A DNA stretch of 64,000 bases from Pollutimonas sp036675275 (GCA_036675275.1 JAKFFG010000026.1:124001-188000); one strand, 5' to 3'. Shown: positions 1 through 9,155, numbered from the stretch's first letter. Program-made: numbers and translations. The notes: generated from the letters alone by a model not told the origin.

Positions 1-1142
1 AAGGTATCATCAAGTCGGGCGGGCTGAAACTGCCTGTGTGTGAACTGGAACTCGAACTGGTCACGGGCGAAACATCCGGCCTGTTCAAACTGGCCGGCCA
101 GTGCCTTGAAAAATACGGGCTCATCCTGGACTTGCGCAGCAAGGCTGAACGCGGCGACGCGCTGGCGCGCGTCGCGTCAGACAGCAAAGAATGCAACGCC
201 AACGATACCAACGCTTCGGATGCTCCCGCACAAGCCGCGATCCTGGCGCCGCTGTACAAGCCCCGCCGTGCCGGCCATGTGCTGCTGACTTCCGACCTGA
301 GCATGCGGCAAGCGTACCAGCGCTGCGCAACCGATTGCATGAACCAGATAGTCAGGAACACGACTTTCCTGGCCACAGCTGCAAGCCTGCACGCCCCGGC
401 AAGCACCTGCGTCGAATACGTGCATCAAATCAGGGTGGGCATACGCCGCATCCGGTCATGCTGGAAATTCTTCGGCAAATGGGTAGAGCTGGACGAAGCC
501 AGCCTGGAGGTCGCACTGCGCGACTACTTTTCACAGCTGGGCAAGGCGCGGGATGGCGACGTGATCCGCGAGACCATCACGCCGCGCCTGATAGGCGCGG
601 GCATGCCCGAATTGTCCCTTCCCGCCCCCGACGATAGCGACAGCATGCCGGCGCTTGCGGCCAGCCCACAAGTACAGGCGACATTGCTCACGCTGCTCCA
701 GCACCTTACGGATGCAGAAAGTGCCCAGCAAACACAAAAACAACCCGAAGCAAAGCTGAAAAAGGCATTGACCAAACGCTTGAACAAGCGGCTCGATGCG
801 GTATGCGAACAAGGCGCGCGCTTTTCGGAGCTCTCAATAGAAGAACAACACCGCCTGCGTAAACGGGTAAAGGCCTTGCGCTACAGCATGGAATTCTCGG
901 CCAGCCTGCTGTCGGGGAAACGGCTGGCGCGGCTGCGCGAAGCGCTGACAACTGCCCAGCACACACTGGGCGACCTCAACGACTTGTATATCGCCGACGA
1001 CTTCTACCGGCCGCTCAGCGGCACGCAACCTCAGGCCTACTTCGCATCAGGATGGTTGCGTGCAATGCAGGAGCAGAAAAAAGCCCAGGCGCAAGCCGAT
1101 TTCGTGCGCATGGCGAAAGCCGGCCACTTCAAGAAGGCCTGA
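1..1142 (+). CDS. CYTH and CHAD domain protein, 5' end outside window
   Basis: The reading frame is open from base 3, before the first possible start at 36, so the gene begins left of the window. The first visible residues (GGLKLPVCELELEL) match the end of a CYTH domain (inorganic triphosphatase/adenylate cyclase fold), which binds polyphosphate-like ligands through acidic residues. The remaining ~270 residues form a helical CHAD domain rich in conserved His/Arg/Lys, e.g. VHQIRVGIRRIRSCWKFF and HRLRKRVKALRYSMEF, characteristic of polyphosphate-binding CHAD proteins. CYTH-CHAD fusions act as triphosphatases (YgiF-like) or polyphosphate-associated proteins. It runs towards ftsY on the other strand, with 17 bases between the stop codons. 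Family assignment is firm; substrate is not. Confidence 0.88.
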   Translation, partial: GIIKSGGLKLPVCELELELVTGETSGLFKLAGQCLEKYGLILDLRSKAERGDALARVASDSKECNANDTNASDAPAQAAILAPLYKPRRAGHVLLTSDLSMRQAYQRCATDCMNQIVRNTTFLATAASLHAPASTCVEYVHQIRVGIRRIRSCWKFFGKWVELDEASLEVALRDYFSQLGKARDGDVIRETITPRLIGAGMPELSLPAPDDSDSMPALAASPQVQATLLTLLQHLTDAESAQQTQKQPEAKLKKALTKRLNKRLDAVCEQGARFSELSIEEQHRLRKRVKALRYSMEFSASLLSGKRLARLREALTTAQHTLGDLNDLYIADDFYRPLSGTQPQAYFASGWLRAMQEQKKAQAQADFVRMAKAGHFKKA

Positions 1143-1159
1143 AGCGGCACCGTCCCGTA

Positions 1160-2554
1160 CTAATCGCCTATCAGGGCGGCTGCAAACTCACGTGCCACAA
1201 AAGGCTGCAGGTCGTTCAAGGACTCTCCCACACCTATCCAGTAGACGGGCACGGGCCGGACTCCCTGACTGCCCGCGGCAACCGCAGCCAGCGTGCCGCC
1301 CTTGGCAGTGCCGTCCAGTTTGGTCACCACCAGTCCAGTAAGGTTGATGGCCGCGTCGAAGGCGCGTATTTGCGCGATGGCGTTTTGGCCGGTATTGCCG
1401 TCGATGACCAGCAACACCTCATGAGGCGCGGCGCCATCGGCCTTGCCGATGACGCGCTTGATCTTCTTGAGCTCTTCCATCAGGTGCAGCTGCGTGGGCA
1501 GCCGGCCGGCGGTGTCCACCATTACCACACCGGCTTCGCGCGCGCGGCCCGCATTGACCGCATCGAAAGCCACGGCGGCGGGATCGCCGCCATCCTGCGC
1601 GATGACCGTCACATTATTGCGCGCGCCCCATTCCATGAGTTGCTCGCGCGCCGCGGCACGGAAGGTATCGCCGGCAGCGAGCAGCACCTTGGCGCCCTGT
1701 GCCTGGAAGGCATACGCCAGCTTGCCTATGGAGGTGGTCTTTCCCGCCCCGTTCACGCCGGCGATCATAATGACTAAAGGCGATGCCTTGCCCAAAGGAA
1801 ACGGTTTTTCCAGAGGCGCCAGGTGATCGGCCAATATATCGCGTAAAGCCGCCTTGACCTGGCCGCCTTCGGTGAGCCGCTCTTTGCGTACTCGCGCGCG
1901 CAACGCCGTCAAGAGCTTCTCGGTGGCCTCGACACCCGCATCAGCCATGATGAGCGCGGTTTCAAGATCTTCGAAAAGCGATTCATCGACCTTTACGCCA
2001 ACAAACAGCCCGCCTATATTCTGCCCGGTACGCGACAAGCCCTTCTTCAATCGGGTCAGCCACGAAGTCTTTTCCGTCTCGAGCGGCGTGGGAATTAGCG
2101 GGTCGGACTCACCTGCTTGGACCGGGCGCAGCGATTCGGCGTCTGCCGTCGTGCCGGCTTGCAGGATATCGGCGGCGGGAGTTATCGCCGGCTGTATCAG
2201 GCTTTCCGGCAATGGTGATTGTTGCGAAGGCTGCAGCGGCCTATCGGGCAAAGCCGGTGGTTGCAAAGGCTGCACCGGGCTATCTGGCAAGGCTGCTGGC
2301 TGCGACGGCTGGACCGGGTTATCTGGCAACGGTGGTGGCTGCAACGGCTGTACCGTGCTATCTGGCAATTGCGGTTGTTGCAAAGGCTGTGCCAGCTCTT
2401 CCGGCTGCGATTGCGCAGGCTCCAGCAGATCATCCGGAACCGGGAGCGGCTCTGGCTCGCGCTGGTCGGATGAAGAATCTTCGGCGGGTGCAACCGAATC
2501 CTGCTGGTCAGTTTCGGCAGGCGAAGGTTTCTTTCTTTTAAAAAAACTGAACAT
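1160..2554 (-). CDS. ftsY: Signal recognition particle receptor FtsY
   Basis: FtsY is the GTPase receptor that docks SRP-ribosome complexes at the inner membrane. The NG domain is in the C-terminal 300 residues, with the G1 loop GVNGAGKTT, DTFRAAA, DTAGR and the TKLDGTAKGG motif. I start at the ATG at 2554 (MFSFFKRKK, a basic amphipathic start typical of FtsY), giving 464 residues; a longer frame to 2614 would overlap rsmD. The acidic N-terminal region holds five tandem 13-residue Pro/Gln/Leu-rich units (residues about 56-120, consensus QPLQPPALPDSPV). It is divergent from rsmD with only 58 bases between starts, a widespread arrangement. Confidence 0.97.
   Translation of the reverse strand: MFSFFKRKKPSPAETDQQDSVAPAEDSSSDQREPEPLPVPDDLLEPAQSQPEELAQPLQQPQLPDSTVQPLQPPPLPDNPVQPSQPAALPDSPVQPLQPPALPDRPLQPSQQSPLPESLIQPAITPAADILQAGTTADAESLRPVQAGESDPLIPTPLETEKTSWLTRLKKGLSRTGQNIGGLFVGVKVDESLFEDLETALIMADAGVEATEKLLTALRARVRKERLTEGGQVKAALRDILADHLAPLEKPFPLGKASPLVIMIAGVNGAGKTTSIGKLAYAFQAQGAKVLLAAGDTFRAAAREQLMEWGARNNVTVIAQDGGDPAAVAFDAVNAGRAREAGVVMVDTAGRLPTQLHLMEELKKIKRVIGKADGAAPHEVLLVIDGNTGQNAIAQIRAFDAAINLTGLVVTKLDGTAKGGTLAAVAAGSQGVRPVPVYWIGVGESLNDLQPFVAREFAAALIGD
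2195..2389 (-). repeat. Five tandem 39-bp units inside ftsY
   Basis: Five in-frame 13-codon units lie back to back in the linker of FtsY, encoding QPLQQPQLPDSTV, QPLQPPPLPDNPV, QPSQPAALPDSPV, QPLQPPALPDRPL and QPSQQSPLPESLI. The units have diverged but keep the QP..Q..LP(D/E) spacing. Such arrays can change copy number by slippage without breaking the frame. Confidence 0.85.
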
Positions 2555-2612
2555 ACGTTTTACACTACCCGAATATATTTGAATAACGCCACTGAACGGT
2601 CCCAGACTGCGC

Positions 2613-3275
2613 ATGAAGAAGCATGTAGTACGTATTGTAGGCGGTGATTACCGCCGAACCCCCATACCCGTCGTCGACGCGGCCGGCCTGCGCCCAACTC
2701 CAGACCGCGTGCGCGTAACGGTTTTCAATTGGCTTCACCATTTCTGGGGCGGCGACTTCTCCGGCAAACGGGTACTGGACCTGTTTGCCGGGACGGGCGC
2801 GCTGGGTTTCGAAGCGGCCTCCCGCGGCGTGGCGCATGTACAAATGGTCGAAAACAACCCTGTCGCGGTGGCTGCGCTTCGTGCACTGCGCAGCCGGCTG
2901 AAGGCCGAATCGGTACGCATCCACGCCGGAAATGCGGTGACCGTGCTGGACCGCCTGAACGATACACCGTTCGACCTGGTCATGCTTGATCCTCCATTCG
3001 ACTGTGGCTGGCTGGAGCGCCTGTGGGACAAGCTGCCGTCGGTTCTCACACCGGATGGCCTGTTGTATATTGAATCCGAAGCGGCAGTCAGCCCTCCGGC
3101 AGAATTCGACGTTCTGCGCCAGTCGCGTGCCGGCCAGGTCCATTTTCACCTGCTTCGATTTGCTGCATTGCAAAAAACAGTCAATAATCCTGAAATCAAA
3201 ATAAAACCCGAACCCGGCACCGGTCAAGAACGCGCGCCGTCTCCCCTCTCATTTAACAATTCGGAATCTGCATGA
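2613..3275 (+). CDS. rsmD: 16S rRNA (guanine(966)-N(2))-methyltransferase RsmD
   Basis: RsmD methylates G966 of 16S rRNA using S-adenosylmethionine. The 220-residue protein opens with the family signature VRIVGGDYRRTPIPV and LRPTPDRVRVTVFNWL. The SAM-binding motif VLDLFAGTGALG lies at about residues 54-65, and the catalytic N6/N2-methyltransferase motif LDPPF at 125-129. The last ~20 residues (after LQKTVNNPE) look like an unstructured extension. The stop overlaps the coaD start (ATGA), so the two are probably translationally coupled; the rsmD-coaD pair is common in bacteria. Confidence 0.95.
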   Translation: MKKHVVRIVGGDYRRTPIPVVDAAGLRPTPDRVRVTVFNWLHHFWGGDFSGKRVLDLFAGTGALGFEAASRGVAHVQMVENNPVAVAALRALRSRLKAESVRIHAGNAVTVLDRLNDTPFDLVMLDPPFDCGWLERLWDKLPSVLTPDGLLYIESEAAVSPPAEFDVLRQSRAGQVHFHLLRFAALQKTVNNPEIKIKPEPGTGQERAPSPLSFNNSESA

Positions 3276-3784
3276 TTACTGCCGTCTATCCCGGAACGTT
3301 CGACCCCCTTACCCGCGGTCACGAAGACCTGGTTCGGCGGGCTGCCGGCCTCTTCGACCACGTCGTGGTCGGCATCGCCCACAGCCATGCCAAAAAACCG
3401 TACTTTTCCATAGAAGAACGTGTGGAGATCGCGCACGAAGTTCTGGGCCACTATCCGAATGTCGAAGTCAAGAGCTTTGACGGCCTGCTCAAGGACTTCG
3501 TACGCGAACAGGATGGCCGCGTTATTGTGCGCGGATTGCGTGCCGTTTCCGACTTCGAATACGAGTTCCAAATGGCGGGCATGAATCGCCATTTGCTTCC
3601 CGAAGTCGAAACTTTGTTCATGACTCCGTCTGACCAGTATCAATTCATCTCTGGCACCATCGTGCGGGAAATTGCCATGTTCGGCGGAGATGTAAGCAAG
3701 TTTGTTTTCCCGTCGGTAGAGCGGTGGCTGCACAGCAAAGCCAAGGCCCGGCGCGAACAACAGGAACAATCCCGGCAGGGGTAA
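3272..3784 (+). CDS. coaD: Phosphopantetheine adenylyltransferase
   Basis: CoaD transfers AMP from ATP to 4'-phosphopantetheine, the penultimate step of coenzyme A synthesis in the cytoplasm. The 170-residue product has the nucleotidyltransferase motifs YPGTFDPLTRGH (residues 6-17, T/HxGH) and ISGTIVR (126-132, ISSTxxR-like). Length matches the hexameric bacterial enzyme. It overlaps rsmD by four bases, so the two are presumably one operon. The ferredoxin gene follows after about 100 bases. Confidence 0.97.
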   Translation: MITAVYPGTFDPLTRGHEDLVRRAAGLFDHVVVGIAHSHAKKPYFSIEERVEIAHEVLGHYPNVEVKSFDGLLKDFVREQDGRVIVRGLRAVSDFEYEFQMAGMNRHLLPEVETLFMTPSDQYQFISGTIVREIAMFGGDVSKFVFPSVERWLHSKAKARREQQEQSRQG

Positions 3785-3884
3785 TACGGCACAGGTCATC
3801 GTTGCGCATTACACTAGGATATTGACCGGTCCCGCCGCCGTATAGCGGTCCGGCCGTATCCGACAGTTTTTGCAGGAAAACATA

Positions 3885-4136
3885 ATGGCGCTGCGTATTA
3901 CCGAAGAGTGCATCAATTGCGATGTCTGTGAACCGCAATGCCCCAACAATGCCATCTCGATGGGGCTGGAAATTTACGAAATAGAACCCTCGCATTGCAC
4001 CGAATGCGTAGGGCACTTCGACGAGCCTCAATGCCAGGTGGTTTGCCCGGTCGAATGCATTGTGTTCGATCTGGATCATCCTGAAGACCAGACCATGCTG
4101 CTCGAAAAATATCATCGCCTGACCGCCACGGCTTGA
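3885..4136 (+). CDS. YfhL-type 2[4Fe-4S] ferredoxin
   Basis: A small electron carrier of the bacterial-type ferredoxin family. Cys ligands form CINCDVCEPQCPNNAI near the N-terminus and CTECVGHFDEPQCQVVCPVEC in the second half; the extra spacing in the second cluster is the mark of the Alvin (Chromatium/YfhL) subgroup. I start at ATG 3885 (MALRITEECI), preceded by an AGGAAAA ribosome site, rather than five codons upstream; this gives 83 residues. The gene next to coaD is a common proteobacterial order. The redox partner cannot be read from the sequence. Confidence 0.93.
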   Translation: MALRITEECINCDVCEPQCPNNAISMGLEIYEIEPSHCTECVGHFDEPQCQVVCPVECIVFDLDHPEDQTMLLEKYHRLTATA

Positions 4137-4203
4137 GATCGCCGGCGCGCATCAGCGCGCGCGACATATCGGCCGCCTTCGGGTCAGCGTTGAGCTATGG
4201 TTC

Positions 4204-4593
4204 TTATGCTTGCGGCCACAAGACCGGTCCCGCATCGGGATGCACTTTAACCAGACGACAAGGGCGACCAAGATACTTGGACACCCATGTGGCAACCAGC
4301 TCGCCTTCATCCACCACGTCTACATGCTGGCCGGCCACGACGGCCTGGCGGCGCACGCTGTCATCGTCTTCGATAACGTCCAGCGGGATATCCAGGCGCA
4401 GCATTCCCTCGGCTCGCATGACCAGGCAGCCCATGCTGAGATCCACCTGGATCCCCGACAATCTAGGACACTGCTCGCGACTCAGCCAATGATCGGATTC
4501 ATCGACGACGAGCCACTTTTTGTCGTACTCGGCGGCATCGGGCCTGGCCGTACCGCCACAGGACGCAATCGGGAAGTAAAGAGTAGAGATCAT
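4204..4593 (-). CDS. Short MOSC N-terminal beta-barrel-like protein
   Basis: The 129 residues resemble the N-terminal beta-barrel domain (MOSC_N) of molybdenum-cofactor-sulfurase-related proteins: an early ITSLYFPIASCGG-like strand (here STLYFPIASCGG), DKKWLVVDE, and a final GRPCRLVKVHPDA segment that in full-length proteins leads into the MOSC domain. Here the frame stops at once after that segment, with no MOSC catalytic domain and none visible in other frames downstream. Its ATG overlaps the asmA-family stop (ATGA), so it is probably translated by coupling. It may be a stand-alone domain or a truncated gene; the domain call is by eye and moderate. Confidence 0.7.
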   Translation of the reverse strand: MISTLYFPIASCGGTARPDAAEYDKKWLVVDESDHWLSREQCPRLSGIQVDLSMGCLVMRAEGMLRLDIPLDVIEDDDSVRRQAVVAGQHVDVVDEGELVATWVSKYLGRPCRLVKVHPDAGPVLWPQA

Positions 4594-7235
4594 TGGCCCA
4601 GAAGTCCTTTCAACGCGTCGCCTATGCTTTTCACGGGATCCATCGGCTTCTTCGCAGGCGGTGGAGTAGGGGAATTGGGAAACAGCGGCTGGTCAAGGTT
4701 GCCCGCATTATTCGACAATAGATCCAACAGGCCGTCCTGCACGGCATCCTTGATCGCCTTGTTGCTGATTTCCTTCCATTGCACCTTATAGCCGAGGTCG
4801 TTGAAAGGCCCTGAAATACGGATTGGAATCGCGACGTTCCTGAGGTCGGCGAGCTCTTTTCCGTCCTGCCCTGTCAATGTATTGGCAACGCGGACATTGA
4901 TCATCAGATCGAGCTGATTGTTGACGATATCCAGCGAGGCCGGCGTACCCTGCGAGACGCGCAACAAAGGGGCAATCAGGCTTAGATTCTTCACAGTACC
5001 TTGGCCATGATTGAATTCGACATCTGTGCTGAACGAGGTAAAGTCCGTCCTGCGTCCCGTATCAAACTCGGTCGCGACCTCTGGCAGCTGGCCGCTGAAC
5101 ATATTGCGCACGACAGCTCTTACTTCGCGCAAGGTCTGGCCCACATCGATGCCGCGGATAGCCCCATCGCGCAGACGCACCTGGACCGTGCCCATCAAGC
5201 CGGCCTTCAGGGCCGGCACGGTGGAGCCTTCGGCATTGACCTTGACCTTTACCGTTCCCAGTCCGGATAGACGGTTTTCTTGGGCCCATCCTTGCAGCAA
5301 GGGCCCAATAGCAACGTTATTAAGCGACATGTCCGCCTGCAGCGCATTATTGGAAGTGGCCGTGATCTTGCCATCCAGCTTGCCTTCGTACAGATCGGCC
5401 TTCAGGCCGGTAATCAGTAGCTTGCCATCAACCGCCCGCAATGCAGCGACAAACTGCTTGGCCTCGAGCTCCCTGACCTTGACTTCGTCAATTGCAATGT
5501 TGCCGATGATATCGACAGAATCAAGAAAGCCCAGGTCCAGCGTGGTGACGGGCTTGGGCTTGCCCGGATCCGCAGGCGGTTTGGGGGCCGGTTCAGCTGG
5601 TTTGCCGCCGTCGCCGACCGCAGCCGGAGCGGCCGCCTGCGCGCCCACCGGAGGAAATATGGTGTTGAAGTCCAGCCTGTCTGCGGCCAGGTCGAAAGCC
5701 ACTTTGGGGTCGCTCAACTGCGTTGCCTTGACGCGGAAGTCCAGCTTGCTGCTGCTGACCACGGCATTGATTTCGCTAACCAGCTCGTCCTTTACCAGAT
5801 CTGCCTGCATGCTTCCAATGAAGGGAATTTCGAAGCTGCCGCCGGGCAAGGCTTCCGCTTCGATACGGACGTCGCCTTTCATTGCAGACAATGCGCCCTT
5901 GTCTTCGAACCTGTCCCAGTGCGCGGGCGAAGTCATCTTCAACTGAACAAAGCGATCGCCCTGCTTCAGTCCGCCGTCGATCTTGAGTTCGCGCAAAGTA
6001 AGCCTGCGGGCGTCGCCGCCTATACCGCTCAAGCCCAGGGCTACGGCCAGCGTTTTGTTGTCGCCCCTTAGCTTGACAGTTCCGGACACCGGCTCGCCCT
6101 TGGCCGTCTCAGGCGAAATCGAGAGGCTGGGCGCGTCGAAAGCGATATCGAAGCTTTCATCGGGAAGATTTCCCTTGGCCCGATACGCCAGCTTCTCGAC
6201 CTGAAGTTCTGCCTGGCTGCGGTCGATCTTCAACTGGGGCACGATGAGACTGGTTTCCAGATTCTTTATCGGCGTATCACCCCCGAGCTCGCCCTGAACA
6301 AGGAACTCGACGTTACTGGCGCTGAACATCTCGGAATAGGCGCTGTAGGCCAGGTTGCCGCGCAAGGAAGCCGACTTGGCTTGGAGCGCACCCAGGCTGC
6401 CGTTGACCAGCACATTGATTTTCTGGGCCGAGTACGTTTGCTGATCAGGATTGAACTTGACCACGGCCTGCCCTTCGATATTGGCATCGGCAACCGGAAA
6501 ATCACCGATGAGTTTCCCCGTAAGCGCAACATCAAAGGCCTGATCAAAGGTCATTCGTCCGGTATTGATATTGAGCTGCGTCACACGCGCAACCGATCCA
6601 GTCACTCTATCGAAGAGGTGAATTTCGCCATTCTTGAGGTCGAGCCCTGCTATATCGATCTGGAAGTCGGTGCCCGCGGCGCTACGGTCGCCCAGCACCG
6701 CCGGCATCTGCCTTGCGGGCGCGGCCGTGGCAGGCGGCTGTACCAACTGTACGTCCGTGGCCTGTGCTTCCTGCTCGTCCTGCAAGGCGGCCGAACCGGC
6801 CGCCTCGGGTGCGAGGGTAGCCGGCATCAGCGGACGGCGCTCGATCAGATCACGGAAGTTGTATTCGCCCTCTTCATCGCGGATCAGCCAGGCCTTGAAG
6901 CCGGTTACCGCAACGTGATCGACCACAAGGCGATCAAACATCAACGGCCAGATGGCGACGGCGAATCGCGCGCTGTCGAGGGAGGCGAAGGTATCGGTGC
7001 TATCGCGGTCCGACAGAGATACGCCCTGCACCGACAAGCCTATGCGCGGAAACAGCGACAACTCGATATCGCCCTTGATGGACAAGGTGCGCTGATAGCG
7101 GTTATAGACGATTTCCTCTAGCTTGTTCTTGTAGGCATTCGGGTCGAACGTCAGCAGAAAGATCGCAATGCCAACCACTGCGACCAGCAATACCACGACG
7201 ATACCGACAAGTATCCTCTTGAACCAAAATTTCAT
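4590..7235 (-). CDS. AsmA family protein
   Basis: A large envelope protein of the AsmA/TamB-related superfamily, thought to help move or organise lipids between the two membranes. One N-terminal membrane helix (ILVGIVVVLLVAVVGIAIFLL, about residues 8-28) anchors a long periplasmic beta-rich body. The family signature follows at once: DPNAYKNKLEEIV, then a GLSVQGVSLSD-like strand. The C-terminal AsmA_2-like region contains the DLMINVRVANTLTG and VAIPIRISGPFNDLGYKV strands. A Pro/Ala-rich linker sits near residues 540-560 (PAEPAPKPPADPGKPKP). At 881 residues it is longer than E. coli AsmA. It is followed directly by the MOSC_N-like gene. Confidence 0.9.
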   Translation of the reverse strand: MKFWFKRILVGIVVVLLVAVVGIAIFLLTFDPNAYKNKLEEIVYNRYQRTLSIKGDIELSLFPRIGLSVQGVSLSDRDSTDTFASLDSARFAVAIWPLMFDRLVVDHVAVTGFKAWLIRDEEGEYNFRDLIERRPLMPATLAPEAAGSAALQDEQEAQATDVQLVQPPATAAPARQMPAVLGDRSAAGTDFQIDIAGLDLKNGEIHLFDRVTGSVARVTQLNINTGRMTFDQAFDVALTGKLIGDFPVADANIEGQAVVKFNPDQQTYSAQKINVLVNGSLGALQAKSASLRGNLAYSAYSEMFSASNVEFLVQGELGGDTPIKNLETSLIVPQLKIDRSQAELQVEKLAYRAKGNLPDESFDIAFDAPSLSISPETAKGEPVSGTVKLRGDNKTLAVALGLSGIGGDARRLTLRELKIDGGLKQGDRFVQLKMTSPAHWDRFEDKGALSAMKGDVRIEAEALPGGSFEIPFIGSMQADLVKDELVSEINAVVSSSKLDFRVKATQLSDPKVAFDLAADRLDFNTIFPPVGAQAAAPAAVGDGGKPAEPAPKPPADPGKPKPVTTLDLGFLDSVDIIGNIAIDEVKVRELEAKQFVAALRAVDGKLLITGLKADLYEGKLDGKITATSNNALQADMSLNNVAIGPLLQGWAQENRLSGLGTVKVKVNAEGSTVPALKAGLMGTVQVRLRDGAIRGIDVGQTLREVRAVVRNMFSGQLPEVATEFDTGRRTDFTSFSTDVEFNHGQGTVKNLSLIAPLLRVSQGTPASLDIVNNQLDLMINVRVANTLTGQDGKELADLRNVAIPIRISGPFNDLGYKVQWKEISNKAIKDAVQDGLLDLLSNNAGNLDQPLFPNSPTPPPAKKPMDPVKSIGDALKGLLGQ

Positions 7236-7424
7236 TTACGGCCTCTAAAACCACGGGTAAGCCCCCGGCACGATACATGGTAAATACCTAGAATGCTACC
7301 CGAAGTCATTCGACTACTAATTACCGTTGGTTATATAAAAATCTGACAATGTTCTATCGCGTGCCTGAATAGGTGGGTACGATAGTTGGTTTGCAGCTCC
7401 TCCACGAACCTGACAAGAGAGAAC

Positions 7425-8702
7425 ATGAAATTCGAGACACTTGCCATCCATGCCGGATACCAGCCTGATCCCAATACCAAATCGGTAGCCGTTCCAATTT
7501 ACCAGACCACTTCGTATGCCTTCGACAGCACCCAGCACGGGGCCGATTTGTTCGACCTGAAAGTCGCTGGCAATATCTATACCCGCATCATGAATCCGAC
7601 GAACGCGGTCCTCGAGGAACGCGTCGCGGCGCTGGAGGGAGGCGTGGCGGCATTGGCAGTCGCATCGGGGATGGCGGCAATTACCTATGCTATACAGACT
7701 ATCGCACAAGCCGGAGACAACATTGTATCGGTAAGTAAGCTGTATGGCGGCACCTATAACCTGTTTGCCCACACCTTTCCACGTCAGGGCATAACCGTAA
7801 AATTCGCTCCCCATGACGACGTCGCCGCGCTCGAAGCCCTGATCGACGAAAACACCAAGGCGGTCTTCTGCGAAACCATCGGTAATCCGGCCGGCAATAT
7901 TGTCGATATCCAGGCCTTTGCCGACGCCGCCCACCGCCACGGCGTGCCCCTTATTGTCGACAACACAGTCGCATCGCCCGCACTGTGCCGGCCTTTCGAA
8001 CATGGCGCCGACATCATCGTGCACGCTCTCACCAAATACATGGGCGGCCATGGCACGACCATCGCCGGCGCTGTCGTGGATTCGGGCAAATTTCCGTGGG
8101 CAGAGAACAAGAAACGCTTCCCCATGCTCAACGAACCGGACCCGTCCTACCATGGCGTGGTCTATACCGAAGCCTTCGGTCCCGCGGCGTTCATCGGGCG
8201 CTGCCGTGTAGTGCCGCTACGCAATACCGGCGCGGCGCTTTCGCCCTTCAATGCCTTCCTCATCTTGCAAGGCATCGAAACGCTGTCGCTGCGCATGGAG
8301 CGTCATACTGAAAACGCGATCAAGGTAGCGCAGTTTCTACAGCAACACGACCAGGTCTCGTGGGTGCAGTATGCCGGCTTGAGCGATCATCCCGAACATG
8401 CCCTGGCTCAGAAATACCTGGGCGGCAAACCGGCCAGCATCCTGTGCTTCGGCATCAAGGGCGGCACCGCAGCCGGGTCCCGCTTTATTGACGCGCTCAA
8501 TCTGATACTCAGGCTGGTCAACATAGGCGATGCCAAGTCACTGGCCTGCCATCCGGCGTCGACTACGCACCGTCAATTGAACCCCGAAGAACTGGCCGCC
8601 GCCGGTGTGGGCGAAGACATGGTGCGCCTGTCGATTGGCCTTGAGCACATCGACGATATCCTGGCCGACCTGACTCAGGCGCTGGACGCCAGCAAGGGCT
8701 GA
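7425..8702 (+). CDS. metY: O-acetylhomoserine sulfhydrylase (Cys/Met PLP enzyme)
   Basis: A PLP-dependent enzyme that makes homocysteine from O-acetylhomoserine and sulfide in methionine synthesis. The protein opens KFETLAIHAGYQPDPNTKS and IYQTTSYAFDS, typical of the MetY subgroup, which is longer (about 425-430 residues) than MetB/MetZ. The PLP lysine is K204 in ALTKYMGGHG, and D179 (VDNT) faces the pyridine ring. I start at ATG 7425, preceded by AAGAGAG. MetY and homocysteine/cysteine lyases are close, so exact substrate is inferred. It stands alone; no S-box or other riboswitch is evident in the 189 bases upstream. Confidence 0.93.
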   Translation: MKFETLAIHAGYQPDPNTKSVAVPIYQTTSYAFDSTQHGADLFDLKVAGNIYTRIMNPTNAVLEERVAALEGGVAALAVASGMAAITYAIQTIAQAGDNIVSVSKLYGGTYNLFAHTFPRQGITVKFAPHDDVAALEALIDENTKAVFCETIGNPAGNIVDIQAFADAAHRHGVPLIVDNTVASPALCRPFEHGADIIVHALTKYMGGHGTTIAGAVVDSGKFPWAENKKRFPMLNEPDPSYHGVVYTEAFGPAAFIGRCRVVPLRNTGAALSPFNAFLILQGIETLSLRMERHTENAIKVAQFLQQHDQVSWVQYAGLSDHPEHALAQKYLGGKPASILCFGIKGGTAAGSRFIDALNLILRLVNIGDAKSLACHPASTTHRQLNPEELAAAGVGEDMVRLSIGLEHIDDILADLTQALDASKG

Positions 8703-8741
8703 CCAAAGGCCGGCTCCGCGGATTTGCCGCCAGGCAGAAAC

Positions 8742-9155
8742 CTACAGCCGGCCCAGCATACCGGAAAGGGCGCCCAATACGGAACCATTGCCGCCTTGCC
8801 CCTGCGGCACGGTGCCGTCGGGCGTGGCCTGATCGACAAGGCTCGGCAGCATCACGCTGAGATTGCTCAATACCGAAGTCATGTCCAGACCGGATCGCTC
8901 AGACAGGCCCTGGACCATGTCGTCGCCCAGCACAGAATGCAACTGATCGGGAGAAATGGATTCATTGGGACCCGTACTTATCCACGACGCAATTACACCG
9001 CCCAGGCCTTCATTCTGGAATTTTTCGATGATGCCGGACAAGCCGCCCGGATATTTGCCTACCAGCTCGACCAGCGCCGGCAGCAGGGACGCCTGGGCGC
9101 GCGCTTGTGGGCTCTCTGCGCCCATCGAGGCCACAATAGAATCTAAAAGTCCCAT
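8742..9155 (-). CDS. YidB-like DUF937 family protein
   Basis: A 137-residue small protein of the DUF937/YidB family, function unknown. It begins MGLLDSIVASMG and has repeated helical segments with the family pattern GLSGIIEKFQNEGLGGVIASWIS and the ISPDQLHSVLG segment, ending in a Gly/Ser-rich tail. The start at 9155 has a GGAGAAACG ribosome site; a longer frame would run far into the pntAA upstream region. It is convergent with metY. No signal peptide or membrane helix is seen. Confidence 0.85.
   Translation of the reverse strand: MGLLDSIVASMGAESPQARAQASLLPALVELVGKYPGGLSGIIEKFQNEGLGGVIASWISTGPNESISPDQLHSVLGDDMVQGLSERSGLDMTSVLSNLSVMLPSLVDQATPDGTVPQGQGGNGSVLGALSGMLGRL

Noticed and set aside
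2195..2389. Regular repeats considered as a CRISPR array
   Set aside because: The 39-base units are in-frame coding repeats with no unique spacers, and no cas genes are present.
1854..2582. 242-codon plus-strand frame rich in Gly, Cys and Ser
   Set aside because: It is the antisense shadow of the ftsY repeat and linker; the repetitive look comes from the 39-bp array.
5011..5946. 311-codon plus-strand frame
   Set aside because: Antisense to the AsmA-family gene, low-complexity Ser/Pro composition, no recognisable domain.
7236..7424. Possible SAM or other methionine riboswitch before the sulfhydrylase gene
   Set aside because: I find none of the conserved S-box helices or a terminator hairpin in the 189 bases.
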